Shown piece after piece: positions 1-7,961 of a stretch of DNA of 64,000 bases. The notes below the pieces were generated by a model. That model ran no database searches, was not told the DNA's origin, and saw only the letters and a list, made by a program, of their open reading frames with translations. This DNA comes from JAAFHB01 sp038236995 (GTDB taxonomy: Bacteria; Bacteroidota; Bacteroidia; Bacteroidales; Prolixibacteraceae): positions 1-64,000 of the forward strand of contig JBBRZE010000009.1 in the NCBI GenBank assembly GCA_038236995.1, given 5' to 3'. Position numbers and translations under genes: made by a program. Position 1 is the stretch's first letter. Every line of letters starts with the position of its first letter.

Positions 1-280
1 CAATTTGAACTGAACCCAAATCAGTCCATTTGAACTGTATTCAATTTGAACGGAACCCAAATCAGTCCATTTGAACTGTATTCAATTTGAACGGAACCCA
101 AATCAGTCCATTTGAACTGTATTCAATTTGAATGGAACCCAAATCAGTCCATTTGAACTGTATTCAATTTGAATGGAACCCAAATCAGTCCATTTGGACT
201 GTATTCAATTTGAACGGAACCCAAATCAGTATGTTTGGACTGTATTCAATTTGAATGGAACCAAAATCAGTCCATTTGGG
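1..280. repeat. 41-bp tandem repeat array, about 7 copies, open at left edge
   Basis: Units begin at 1, 42, 83, 124, 165, 206 and 247, an exact period of 41 bases. Each contains CAATTTGAA, GGAACCCAAATCAGTC and CATTTGAACTGTATT. Copies differ by a few substitutions, and the last one decays after about position 277. The period is not a multiple of three and no reading frame is kept, so the array is non-coding. There are no unique spacers, so it is not CRISPR. It may continue left of the window. Confidence 0.95.
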
Positions 281-684
281 TATTTTTAATAAGAATGAAA
301 GATACATGGTCAGTTGTCTGAATGCTTCAACAATTTAAAGAACGAATCAACAAGTAAGAAAGGTGGAATGTGTTTAACAAGAGTACTATCTGTTAGATTA
401 TATACCAAAGTTATGTACATATTCTGAAACTTCAAACTATTTTTTAAACTATTTTTAAAAATAATTGAAAATATTTTAAAAATCCGCATAAATAGTAGGA
501 TTCCGCGCAAGGATTGGGGTATGAGCGGATTAAAAATTACTTTTGGAGGGATAGTAAAACAGGGGATTTAGGAAAAACAACAATAAAAGTAAGCCGTATT
601 TATTGCATTTTATTCTTAATTTCTTCTTTTATGCGAGGCAACAGACTGAGAAGAGAATTTGTGTTGATTATATTTCATTCCCGG
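281..684. other. AT-rich intergenic stretch, no gene seen
   Basis: About 400 A+T-rich bases lie between the repeat array and the first gene, which ends at 685 on the minus strand. A 66-codon minus-strand reading frame (310-510) has a low-complexity Phe/Ile/Lys-rich translation, resembles no family I know and has no start signal. I see no RNA gene, clear terminator or promoter here. Confidence 0.6.
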
Positions 685-1266
685 TTATAGATTAACATTC
701 TCAAAATAAGCTAAATTTCTTCTTATCATCGATATATCTGAATACATTTTAATCAGCATAAACACACCAAAAAGCGGGATGAAATAAGCAAATAAATACC
801 AATACGGATTTATTCCCTGGCTTTGAAAGATCGCTCCGACCATCACCAGAATTGCAGGTATTCCGGTAATATATAGTCTTCTTGATTTTGAATTTAACTT
901 CAATACAGAAAGCTGTAAATCAGCATTTAACGCTTCATTAAATCCGCCTTTTATATTCCTGATTTTTCTCAAATGTTTTTTCAACAGGAATTCAATAAAC
1001 AAATACGGATTATATACATTCGCAGCCATCACAACAAACACTATAAGAGCCGATTTTGCCCAGGATAAATAATAAGGCTCAATTTTTAAAACAGCCATTG
1101 CAGACATATCAATCAAATAAAGGAGCAAGAGCACTCCAACTACAAGTTTACTTATGCCAAGCCATTTAACCCTGCGGTATTGCTTATAGGCTGAATCTTT
1201 CTGCCAGAAATGTATTGATTTAAACTGATCAACTATTTCGATCCGCTCCATTAATTGTTTAGTCAT
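685..1266 (-). CDS. Hypothetical integral membrane protein
   Basis: 193 residues from an ATG. I do not recognise the family. A basic N-terminal stretch of about 35 residues (rich in K/R, W, Y) is followed by hydrophobic segments near residues 37-56, 70-90, 132-150 and 156-175, suggesting four membrane spans with a cytoplasmic basic loop (KKHLRKIRNIKGG, about 97-109) in the middle. No catalytic motif is visible. The gene stands alone, over 200 bases from its upstream neighbour. Real coding is supported by the uninterrupted frame and a plausible membrane topology; the function is unknown. Confidence 0.7.
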   Translation of the reverse strand: MTKQLMERIEIVDQFKSIHFWQKDSAYKQYRRVKWLGISKLVVGVLLLLYLIDMSAMAVLKIEPYYLSWAKSALIVFVVMAANVYNPYLFIEFLLKKHLRKIRNIKGGFNEALNADLQLSVLKLNSKSRRLYITGIPAILVMVGAIFQSQGINPYWYLFAYFIPLFGVFMLIKMYSDISMIRRNLAYFENVNL

Positions 1267-1480
1267 TTCTTTTATTTAGTTTATGTTATAGTTGTTTTCA
1301 ATATATGCGCTATTGCAGATAACATTGCCAAAGGGAATTTAAACAACGACAATTCTTCCGGTCTGGATAACTTTTGGCGAATATTACTAAATAAAAATAA
1401 TCATATTATTTAAGCAGATCAATAAAAGAGGTATTAATATCAGAAGATTGAAAGCACATCCAAACAATAATCAGAACGAT

Positions 1481-2086
1481 TTACCCTTTTGCCTTTGTAA
1501 ATGGGATTAACATGGGCACTTCGTGCTGATATTTAATGTAGGTATCACCAAATTCCAAAACAAGTTTCTTCTCTTCGAGTCGTGTTCCGATAATTATATA
1601 GGCCGTCAGCACAATGTTGACTACGATATCTGTGATGCGGAAGGTCTGGCACCATATAAAGATTAATACACCAAAATATAACGGATGCCTTATAATACCT
1701 AACAATCCTTTCTTCCGGATTCCACCCGAATAATCCTGCGATTTGTTCTTCCCAAAATCAAACATTTGACGGATACCAAAAAAGGTTAAGTAGTCATAGT
1801 CAAAGAAAAAGGCTTTAAGTGATATTAGTATGGAGAATGAAATAAGCAGATACCGGATGATTGTGAATGGATACGAATAGGATATAATTATCTCACTTTT
1901 TGTTTGAATTGTATAGAGGTACAATGGAACAAATAATATCAATGCAAGCGCATTGTAAAAAAGGCGGTAAAAGGCATAATATTCCTTTAAAGAGCGCTTC
2001 ATTAAGTTCGTGAACCATATACTTATCAGGAAACTATGAAGTGCACAGTATCCGGTCCACAACAAAGCGATCAACAAATAATTCAT
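1481..2086 (-). CDS. ICMT/MddA-like membrane methyltransferase family protein
   Basis: 201 residues with five or six hydrophobic segments. The C-terminal half carries the signature of isoprenylcysteine carboxyl-methyltransferase/NnrU/MddA-type membrane enzymes: GLLGIIRHPLYFG (about 127-139), then an acidic EEKKL and FGDTYIKYQHEVPMLIP near the end. In that superfamily these segments form the S-adenosylmethionine pocket. The substrate cannot be read from sequence; methanethiol or another small thiol is possible, protein isoprenylcysteine unlikely in a bacterium. It starts at ATG 2084-2086 and ends 68 bases before the next gene's stop, so co-transcription with the GNAT-nitrilase gene is possible but unproven. 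Confidence 0.75.
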   Translation of the reverse strand: MNYLLIALLWTGYCALHSFLISIWFTNLMKRSLKEYYAFYRLFYNALALILFVPLYLYTIQTKSEIIISYSYPFTIIRYLLISFSILISLKAFFFDYDYLTFFGIRQMFDFGKNKSQDYSGGIRKKGLLGIIRHPLYFGVLIFIWCQTFRITDIVVNIVLTAYIIIGTRLEEKKLVLEFGDTYIKYQHEVPMLIPFTKAKG

Positions 2087-2153
2087 ATAGTCCCAATTTA
2101 GAATGTTCTATTTCTATCGTTTGCCGAACAAGATTCAACAAGTCGACAAACAG

Positions 2154-3677
2154 CTACTGTTTCTTTACTTCATAAAGATCAAGTCTTCTGTCTTTAAGAT
2201 TTTTTACACTTCCAAAGCTATGAAGTTCCCTTAAAAGATCCATGTCGACATCGGAAATTAAGATCATCTCGGTATTTGGGGTTGCCTCCGATTTGATTCC
2301 TGTTGTAGGAAACGCAAAATCGCAAGGGGTAAATACCATTGATTGTGCATACTGAATATCCATGTTGTGGACCTTTGGTAAATTTCCCACACTACCCGCA
2401 ATAGCCACATAACATTCGTTTTCAATCGCACGTGCCTGCGCACAATACCTCACACGTGAATATCCATTTTGAGTATCGGTTAAAAACGGTACAAACAAAA
2501 TATCCATCCCTTCATCTGACAGTAACCGGCATACTTCAGGAAACTCAACATCATAACAGATCAATATGCCTATTCTTCCGCAATCGGTTTCATAGGTTTG
2601 TATTTTATTTCCGCCTGTCATGCCCCAGGCTTTCACTTCATCGGGCGTCATATGAAGTTTTTCGTACCGTTCGACAGTACCATTGCGCCTACACAGATAA
2701 CCCGCGTTATAGAGTGTATCGCCCACCAGTTCGGGCATACTTCCAGTGATGATATTGATATTATAGGCAATGGACAATTTTGAAAATTCCTGTATGATGG
2801 GGGCCGTATATTCGGCCAGCTTCCGGATCGCGTCTGATTCGCTGAGTTGATTGTATTGAGCCATCAGCGGCGCGTTGAAGAATTCGGGAAACAATGCAAA
2901 GTCACTTTTGTAGGCGCTTAAAGTATCCACAAAATATTCGGCCTGTTGCATCAATTCATTAATATTTTTATAGGGCCGCATCTGCCATTGCACCAAACCC
3001 AGCCGGACAATTTTTTTAATATCCCTGGCACTTTTTGATGGCTTTTCGTAATAAATGTTATCCCATTTCAACAAAACAGCATACTCATTCGATGCAGCAT
3101 CACCTTCAAGGTAACCTTTTAAAACGCGTACAGGATAAAAATCATTCGACAACTGAAAGTTCAGAACCGGATCGGAAATTTTCTTCGATTTTACTTTTTC
3201 GATATATTCTTTTGGACTTAATTCTTTCTGATACTTGTGATAATTGGGAATCCTTCCTCCAAATTCGATCCCTTTTAAGTTTAGTTTCTCACAAAGTTCC
3301 TTGCGGTAATCATACAACCGACGGCCGAGCCTCAGACCTCTGAATTCAGGTTTAATAAATACATCAATGCCATACAACGTGTCGCCCTTGTTTGTATGTG
3401 TATTAAACGTGTAATTTCCGGTTATTTTCTTATAGGTGTGTTGTTCTTCAAACTTTTCGTGATCGATGATAATTGATAGCGCACAACCCGCAATATGTCC
3501 GTTCACCTTAATAACTATTTGTCCTTCGGCAAATTTAGTCAGCAAAGTCTGAATTTCAGATTCTTCCCAATAGGGATTGGGAATGGCCTGATAAGCAATG
3601 ATCATTGCCTGTTTCAATTCCTGGTAATCATCAATCGTTAAATAGTCAAGCTCTATATTCTTTATTTTTCTTTTCAC
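2154..3677 (-). CDS. Bifunctional GNAT N-acetyltransferase / carbon-nitrogen hydrolase (nitrilase superfamily)
   Basis: 507 residues in two domains. Residues about 1-200 form a GNAT acetyltransferase: GIDVFIKPEFRGLRLGRRLY matches the acetyl-CoA-binding motif. Residues about 220-500 form a nitrilase-superfamily amidase with the complete Glu-Lys-Cys triad: Glu in FPEFF, Lys in EKLHMTPDE, Cys in LICYDVEFPE. This fusion is a recognised nitrilase branch whose substrate is unknown. The start is GTG at 3675-3677; an in-frame stop lies just upstream, so no earlier start exists. A minus-strand -7 box TATCTTTG lies at 3844-3851, about 165 bases upstream. Both active sites look intact. Confidence 0.92.
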   Translation of the reverse strand: MKRKIKNIELDYLTIDDYQELKQAMIIAYQAIPNPYWEESEIQTLLTKFAEGQIVIKVNGHIAGCALSIIIDHEKFEEQHTYKKITGNYTFNTHTNKGDTLYGIDVFIKPEFRGLRLGRRLYDYRKELCEKLNLKGIEFGGRIPNYHKYQKELSPKEYIEKVKSKKISDPVLNFQLSNDFYPVRVLKGYLEGDAASNEYAVLLKWDNIYYEKPSKSARDIKKIVRLGLVQWQMRPYKNINELMQQAEYFVDTLSAYKSDFALFPEFFNAPLMAQYNQLSESDAIRKLAEYTAPIIQEFSKLSIAYNINIITGSMPELVGDTLYNAGYLCRRNGTVERYEKLHMTPDEVKAWGMTGGNKIQTYETDCGRIGILICYDVEFPEVCRLLSDEGMDILFVPFLTDTQNGYSRVRYCAQARAIENECYVAIAGSVGNLPKVHNMDIQYAQSMVFTPCDFAFPTTGIKSEATPNTEMILISDVDMDLLRELHSFGSVKNLKDRRLDLYEVKKQ

Positions 3678-3843
3678 GCGTTTATAAATTGTTTTTTAAT
3701 TGTCGCATGGAATAGCCATATAATTTTTTGTTTGCGAGAAGTTTACTCTCATGGCTATTTCATCTGAAATTTTAAATAACGTTGTTCCATCAAATGCTTA
3801 ATGGAAAGTCAAACGTATGACTGCCCGGCATTTTTTGAACGGA

Positions 3844-3851
3844 CAAAGATA
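3844..3851 (-). promoter_or_regulatory. Bacteroidota -7 promoter box for the GNAT-nitrilase gene
   Basis: Read on the minus strand this is TATCTTTG, a perfect match to TAnnTTTG. No convincing -33 TTTG lies at the expected distance, and the predicted 5' untranslated region would be about 160 bases, so this is a weak call. Confidence 0.3.
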
Positions 3852-3952
3852 CGACATTCCGGCTGTGCATACGCACCGCGCCGTGACGACATTGATATGA
3901 ACCAGGGAAAGTAAAAAGAAAGGTTGGATAAATGCAGAAGAGGGCGTACCTG

Positions 3953-4195
3953 CTAATGCGGATTATTTAAATTCCGCTTGTAACTTTCGACTATTTCTCT
4001 TGCCCTTTTATAATCGGAACTGAAGATCATTACCTTCACACCCGTAGCGTAGATTGGCTCACAGGCATATGATTCCAATATACTGTTTTTAAGAAAAGAC
4101 TTAATTTCTGAATCCTCTAATAAACTGGTAATCATCTCCGATCCCCAAAGTGTTCCGGTATAGATCTCAACTATTTCATCACTATCATCTTTCAT
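3953..4195 (-). CDS. DUF2007-type small protein (putative signal-transducing protein)
   Basis: About 80 residues, matching the DUF2007 pattern: an N-terminal VEIYTGTLWGSEMITSLLE segment, where the family reads a cue to change source of a paralogue or pathway component, then a hydrophobic strand VKVMIFSSDY and the terminal helix RAREIVESYK. The frame is open back to a TTG at 4210, but I chose the ATG at 4193-4195 because the family begins close to the V-x-I-Y segment. The function is not established. It is 57 bases downstream of pcm on the same strand, so the two may be co-transcribed. Confidence 0.75.
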   Translation of the reverse strand: MKDDSDEIVEIYTGTLWGSEMITSLLEDSEIKSFLKNSILESYACEPIYATGVKVMIFSSDYKRAREIVESYKRNLNNPH

Positions 4196-4252
4196 CGCAT
4201 TACACAACAAACTTTGAAACTTAAATTTTCAAAATAATATTACGGTCTATTT

Positions 4253-4906
4253 TTAATCCGATAATCCTGTCAGCAACGGAACAAATACAAATCCGCCTTT
4301 ATCTTCTTCCGTATATTCGGTCTCACTAACCCGCACAATTATTTTCATAATCTGTAAATCACTTTTCCCGACAGGAATAACCATGATTCCGCCAATCTTC
4401 AATTGTTGTTTCAATGGTTCCGGCACGAAAGAAGCACCCGCGGTAACAATAATCTTATCGAACGGACCGTAAGTTGGAAGTCCAAGATAACCGTCTCCAT
4501 AGAAAAAATGGGGCCGATATCCCAATGTAGGAAGGAGATTCCGCGAGAAATCATACAACGCTTTTTGCCGCTCTATTGTGTAAACGGTTGCGCCTACTTT
4601 GCACAAAACTGCTGATTGATAGCCTGAACCTGTACCCACTTCAAGAACTTTATCGAACTTTTTAATCTGTAGCGATTGTGTTTGAAATGCAACGGTATAT
4701 GGTTGTGAAATGGTTTGCCCGGAAGCAATCGGGAATGCCTTATCAATGTAGGCAAATTGGATAAAACTGTTGTCCATAAACAAGTGTCGCGGAATCGAAC
4801 CAATTGCGTCGAGCACACCCTCGTCTGTAATCCCTTTCTGTTTGATTTCTGCGACCAATTTGCGCCGCATGCCCTGATGCCTGAAAGTGTCCTCTATCTG
4901 AATCAT
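4253..4906 (-). CDS. pcm: Protein-L-isoaspartate O-methyltransferase
   Basis: 217 residues, the usual size. The enzyme methylates L-isoaspartyl residues in damaged proteins so they can be repaired, using S-adenosylmethionine in the cytoplasm. Visible signatures are the N-terminal IPRHLFM segment, the substrate-side IASGQTISQPYTVA motif, SAM motif I VLEVGTGSGYQSAVL, and the late strand DKIIVTAGASFVPEPL followed by GGIMVIPVG. It starts at ATG 4904-4906. The downstream neighbour on the same strand is the DUF2007 gene. Confidence 0.93.
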   Translation of the reverse strand: MIQIEDTFRHQGMRRKLVAEIKQKGITDEGVLDAIGSIPRHLFMDNSFIQFAYIDKAFPIASGQTISQPYTVAFQTQSLQIKKFDKVLEVGTGSGYQSAVLCKVGATVYTIERQKALYDFSRNLLPTLGYRPHFFYGDGYLGLPTYGPFDKIIVTAGASFVPEPLKQQLKIGGIMVIPVGKSDLQIMKIIVRVSETEYTEEDKGGFVFVPLLTGLSD

Positions 4907-5077
4907 TTGCCATTTAAATTCATAAATTTTCTCAAAACTTTAGCCAGTCATCGATTATCCTGACTGAAAAATTCAGTGGAGAACAATGCCTAAGAGATGC
5001 GCTGATTAAAGAAGAATCACAAAATTACCATAAAATCAGGCTTTGTCAACACTGAACGGTTGATAAATACAAGTGAC

Positions 5078-5113
5078 TTGACGGTAAAGCGTCAAAGTAT
5101 AAAACTATATTTG
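5078..5113 (+). promoter_or_regulatory. Promoter -7 box with adjacent 6-bp inverted repeat
   Basis: TATATTTG at 5106-5113 matches TAnnTTTG. The predicted transcription start is about 5119-5120, almost on the ATG at 5121, so the message may be nearly leaderless. Just upstream TTGACG (5078-5083) and CGTCAA (5090-5095) form a 6-bp inverted repeat, placed where a repressor or activator could sit. The operator role is inference. Confidence 0.4.
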
Positions 5114-5120
5114 TTTCAGA

Positions 5121-6014
5121 ATGTTAAGCGCGGCCATAATACTACCCGGAGAGGCAGAAATGCTCCCAATTGAATCACTTCGTGCGATTGAAGGAGTGGA
5201 ATGGGATGGAATTTTCTATTCCGGTAAGAAAATACATCGAAATTTTGACCGTGCCCTTATCTTTTCATCACCTGAAATTATCCCGTTAATTTGTGATCTG
5301 TTAATCGTATTAGATCCCCATTATTGCAATTTCGATTACCTGGCATTTGCAATTCGAAACGGATGCCATTTATTTTTATCAGACAAACTTATACTTACGA
5401 CAGAAGAGCGCAAACAGCTGATCCACTTGGCCAGTGAAGGGGGAACTTACATTCAGATCCAAAACGATTTTCTTTTTCATCCTTTCCAGGAAAAGATCAG
5501 AAGCCAGACCAACCGTACCTGTTTTATTGAAGCGGCGCAATCTGTACCGGCAAAGACAGATCGTTTAAAGGAATTGTTGCTGAATAACCTGCTGATGATT
5601 CTTAGGGCAGCCGGTTCGCCTATACATAAACTGAATGTTTTTTGCGGGACTGTTCCGTCAAGACAACCTGATGTTTTAAATATTCATATCAATTTCAAAA
5701 ACGGTTCAGTTGCAACCCTGACACTTAAATTTGTTGACCAGCAAGAGGTACATATTTTATCGATTCACGACCGTGGGCAGGTTACAACCTTTGACTTCTT
5801 AAAGAATAAAACAAGCCATTATCCCGAAAAAGTTTCAAGAATGGTCGAATCTAAGACCTCACCCGACCCGTTGCAGGAGCAGATCACTGATTTTATTAAA
5901 AATATCGCGGAGAAAAATAATCCCGGATTCAGTCTTGATGATGAAATACAGGTATTTTTATTGATAGAAAAGATCAAGGAAAAGATTGAGGTCAATTCGT
6001 TTACAATAAATTAA
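5121..6014 (+). CDS. Degenerate Gfo/Idh/MocA-like oxidoreductase-family protein
   Basis: 297 residues. The layout resembles the Gfo/Idh/MocA family: an N-terminal alpha/beta region with a DLLIVLDPHYCNFDYLAFAIRNG-like stretch (only the gist of a Rossmann half), then an alpha/beta C-terminal domain beginning near LLNNLLMILRAAGSP and ending in an acidic helix. The glycine-rich nucleotide motif and the EKP catalytic motif are not visible (a Ser-Asp-Lys occurs at the corresponding place), so dinucleotide binding may be lost. The stop is 10 bases from the VOC gene's ATG, indicating an operon. The family call is moderate and the enzyme function is unknown. Confidence 0.5.
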   Translation: MLSAAIILPGEAEMLPIESLRAIEGVEWDGIFYSGKKIHRNFDRALIFSSPEIIPLICDLLIVLDPHYCNFDYLAFAIRNGCHLFLSDKLILTTEERKQLIHLASEGGTYIQIQNDFLFHPFQEKIRSQTNRTCFIEAAQSVPAKTDRLKELLLNNLLMILRAAGSPIHKLNVFCGTVPSRQPDVLNIHINFKNGSVATLTLKFVDQQEVHILSIHDRGQVTTFDFLKNKTSHYPEKVSRMVESKTSPDPLQEQITDFIKNIAEKNNPGFSLDDEIQVFLLIEKIKEKIEVNSFTIN

Positions 6015-6024
6015 TATCAATCCC

Positions 6025-6408
6025 ATGAAAATCACGCACGTTGCGATCTGGACAAATGACCTGGAGCGTTTGCAGGCATTTTATTGCAATTACTTTGGTG
6101 GAACCTCGAATGATAAGTATACTAATGCTGTAAAGAAATTCTCATCTTATTTTTTGACTTTTGAACATGGGAGTTGCAGCCTTGAATTGATGAATAAACC
6201 AGATCTTGTTAGTCCTGAATCGAATGTTTTAACAGGATTGGCTCATTTCGCCTTTTCTGTAGGATCAAAAGAGCAGGTTGATTTGTTCACCTCTCAACTT
6301 CGTGAAGCCGGTTATACTGTAATTGGTGAACCACGATGGACAGGTGACGGTTTTTACGAAAGTGCAATCACCGATCCGGATGGAAATACAGTAGAGATTA
6401 CAATTTAA
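6025..6408 (+). CDS. VOC-superfamily (glyoxalase/bleomycin-resistance-like) protein
   Basis: 127 residues with two beta-alpha-beta-beta-beta modules. The likely metal ligands are all present: His5 (ITHVAIWTND), Glu54 (LELMN), His74 (LAHFAFSV) and Glu124 (NTVEITI). The DPDGNTVEI ending is typical of the family. The reaction cannot be assigned. It is co-directional with and 10 bases after the Gfo/Idh/MocA-like gene. Its last 169 bases (6240-6408) recur at 7291-7459 at about 95% identity, with the HEPN/nucleotidyltransferase module in between, so the 3' end of this gene has been duplicated or replaced. Confidence 0.9.
   Translation: MKITHVAIWTNDLERLQAFYCNYFGGTSNDKYTNAVKKFSSYFLTFEHGSCSLELMNKPDLVSPESNVLTGLAHFAFSVGSKEQVDLFTSQLREAGYTVIGEPRWTGDGFYESAITDPDGNTVEITI
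6240..6408 (+). repeat. Direct repeat copy 1: VOC gene 3' end
   Basis: Matches 7291-7459 with 8 mismatches in 169 bases, offset 1051. Six of the seven coding differences are synonymous; the seventh is Gly to Cys in copy 2, and the stop is TAA here and TGA there. The similarity starts abruptly at 6240/7291 and ends at the stop codon. Confidence 0.95.
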
Positions 6409-6411
6409 GAT

Positions 6412-6801
6412 TCATTGATCAATATGACGTTGAATTCGGTTGAAAATACTTAGAGCAACCTGGAGATTCCGTTCAATTTCATCATTTTCCGGAATAAAAT
6501 ACTTTGGGCCCGGATATCTGTCCGATTGATAGTAGTCCGATATTTCTATAATAGTTGTTCTTCCTATATCAGCCATATCAATAAATTGTCCGACATATTC
6601 GAAAAGCATAAGCAGAGAATGAGTCCTTGGAACATTAGTTCCGTTATATGCATACATAGCTTTGAGCGACTTTTCGATCGTCTGGTGTATATCAATAGCA
6701 ATTACATCATTATAATGTTTGACATCAAAAAGAAGACGGGCAGTTTCTACGTTTCGTCTGGCAATATCAAGCCATTCTCCGGCATAGGTTTTATTAGGCA
6801 T
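6412..6801 (-). CDS. HEPN-domain protein of a HEPN/nucleotidyltransferase pair
   Basis: 129 residues, mostly helical, with the HEPN signature NVETARLLFDVKHYNDV, then IHQTIEKSLKAM and VPRTHSLLMLFEYV. Such proteins are usually encoded next to a minimal nucleotidyltransferase, as here: the two genes overlap by 8 bases (6794-6801). Many HEPN partners are toxin RNases with an R-x4-6-H motif, which I do not find, so this one looks closer to the substrate-binding (PF05168) type. The stop lies 3 bases from the VOC stop, tail to tail. A toxin role is possible but not supported by catalytic residues. Confidence 0.85.
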   Translation of the reverse strand: MPNKTYAGEWLDIARRNVETARLLFDVKHYNDVIAIDIHQTIEKSLKAMYAYNGTNVPRTHSLLMLFEYVGQFIDMADIGRTTIIEISDYYQSDRYPGPKYFIPENDEIERNLQVALSIFNRIQRHIDQ

Positions 6802-7117
6802 AAAGCGTTATTCCGTTAGTGTATATCTCTTTGTAAAACAAGTCGCCAAGTTCAATACGTTTGAGTATCCGCTCCTCGCTATCGACAATAACATCAAAGT
6901 CAATTTGAGATGAACCTGAATTTGCCCACAACGCTTCTTTAATCTTAAGCCTTAACTGACGAACATTATTTTCAGGCACATCTTTAATTACCAAAAGATC
7001 GATATCGCTCTCTTTGGTTGCCATGCCCGAAGCCTGACTTCCAAATAGTATCACTTTTTTCGGTTCAAATTTCCTGAGCTGATTAACAATGCTTTGAATA
7101 GTCAATTTATCTAACAT
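6794..7117 (-). CDS. Minimal nucleotidyltransferase (MNT), pol-beta superfamily
   Basis: 107 residues. The nucleotidyltransferase core is clear: KVILFGSQASGMATKESDID followed by LLVI gives the GS...DxD motif, and a third acidic residue lies in IDFDVIV. In HEPN/MNT systems the MNT is the antitoxin or AMPylates its HEPN partner; which applies here cannot be read from sequence. It starts at ATG 7115-7117 and is first in a two-gene unit with the overlapping HEPN gene. The pair sits between two copies of the VOC 3' end, consistent with acquisition as a module. Confidence 0.9.
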   Translation of the reverse strand: MLDKLTIQSIVNQLRKFEPKKVILFGSQASGMATKESDIDLLVIKDVPENNVRQLRLKIKEALWANSGSSQIDFDVIVDSEERILKRIELGDLFYKEIYTNGITLYA

Positions 7118-7290
7118 CTTAACAAGTATTTAATGCGAAGATACAAAATAAGTTGAGAAGATAGTTCCTGAGCGTTTTGTAAAACGAATCACATCCGTTC
7201 AGGAAGTATAAAACCGGTGGTGTAGCATTGAATTCATTAACAAAGCCAACGATGGTTGATTCAATAGAACCTAAAAACAGAGCAGACTCA

Positions 7291-7459
7291 GGCTCATTTC
7301 GCCTTTTCTGTAGGATCAAAAGAACAGGTTGATTTGTTCACCTCCCAACTTCGTGAAGCCTGTTATACTGTAATTGGTGAACCACGATGGACAGGTGACG
7401 GTTTTTACGAAAGTGCAATCACCGATCCGGATGGAAATACCGTCGAGATTACGATCTGA
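7291..7459 (+). pseudogene. Displaced 3'-terminal fragment of the VOC gene
   Basis: 169 bases about 95% identical to 6240-6408, encoding residues 73-127 of the VOC protein (including the His74 and Glu124 counterparts) and ending in TGA. There is no start codon or 5' half, so it cannot make a VOC protein. Together with copy 1 it brackets the 882-base HEPN/MNT segment (6409-7290). The simplest reading is that an insertion supplied a replacement 3' end to the VOC gene and pushed the old end downstream. Confidence 0.9.
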
Positions 7460-7478
7460 TAACGAAAGTGTTTAAAAC

Positions 7479-7526
7479 AATGAGGGAATGAAAATGATCA
7501 TACAATCACATTTTCATTCCCTCATT
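7479..7526. terminator. Strong bidirectional hairpin terminator
   Basis: An 18-bp perfect stem (7479-7496 with 7509-7526) with a 12-base loop and A/T-rich ends on both sides. It lies 39 bases past the stop of the minus-strand gene at 7565-7888 and could end that transcript, and with it the nuo operon. Confidence 0.8.
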
Positions 7527-7564
7527 TTATATCAATAAATTAATCCTTCGCGGAGTAACATGCA

Positions 7565-7888
7565 CTACTTTACAAAATCCCAATACTCATCAACACTATC
7601 TGCTGAATATTGATTCCAATAGGCAGGGGATACTTTCTTGCCGTCTGTCGTTTTAAGTGACAATTCGTAAACTGCAATTACCGGATTAAAAACAAGATCT
7701 GTTACCCCAATTGTAAAAAGGGCGGGAGATCCTTCCACGAGTGCTTCCGCAGCCACAACAACTTCAAATTTGTTAAATCCCAGTAATTTCTTCAGGAAAT
7801 CGACGCGATCGGCAGTTGCTCCTTTTTCGACGATGGTGCAACGCGTGCCATTAATTTCTTCAACGATATGTTTAGCTTTCAGTGTCAT
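7565..7888 (-). CDS. Conserved-looking hypothetical protein downstream of nuoN
   Basis: 107 residues, no signal peptide or membrane segment. It starts MTLKAKHIVEEINGTRCTIV and continues as a compact alpha/beta protein with a hydrophobic strand FEVVVAAEAL and a C-terminal aromatic helix (YWNQYSADSVDEYWDF). I do not recognise the family. It is 73 bases after nuoN on the same strand and is followed by the terminator at 7479-7526, so it may be read from the nuo transcript. Whether it has anything to do with complex I is unknown. Confidence 0.7.
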   Translation of the reverse strand: MTLKAKHIVEEINGTRCTIVEKGATADRVDFLKKLLGFNKFEVVVAAEALVEGSPALFTIGVTDLVFNPVIAVYELSLKTTDGKKVSPAYWNQYSADSVDEYWDFVK

Positions 7889-7961
7889 GATCTTCTGTAT
7901 TTACGCTTCCAAACTTAAAATTAAATAATTCCTAAACCAGATAGAATTCGTTTAAGGCAGT

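Noticed and set aside
1..280. CRISPR array
   Set aside because: Units are contiguous with no unique spacers, and no cas genes are present.
310..510. 66-codon minus-strand frame
   Set aside because: Low-complexity Phe/Lys/Ile translation, AT-rich DNA, no start signal, no family resemblance.
2432..3343. Plus-strand frames opposite the GNAT-nitrilase gene
   Set aside because: Antisense shadows of a gene whose catalytic motifs are clear.
3709..3761. Inverted repeat GAATAGCCAT / ATGGCTATTTC as terminator or element
   Set aside because: About 10 bp with a loop near 30 bases and no T-run; not convincing.
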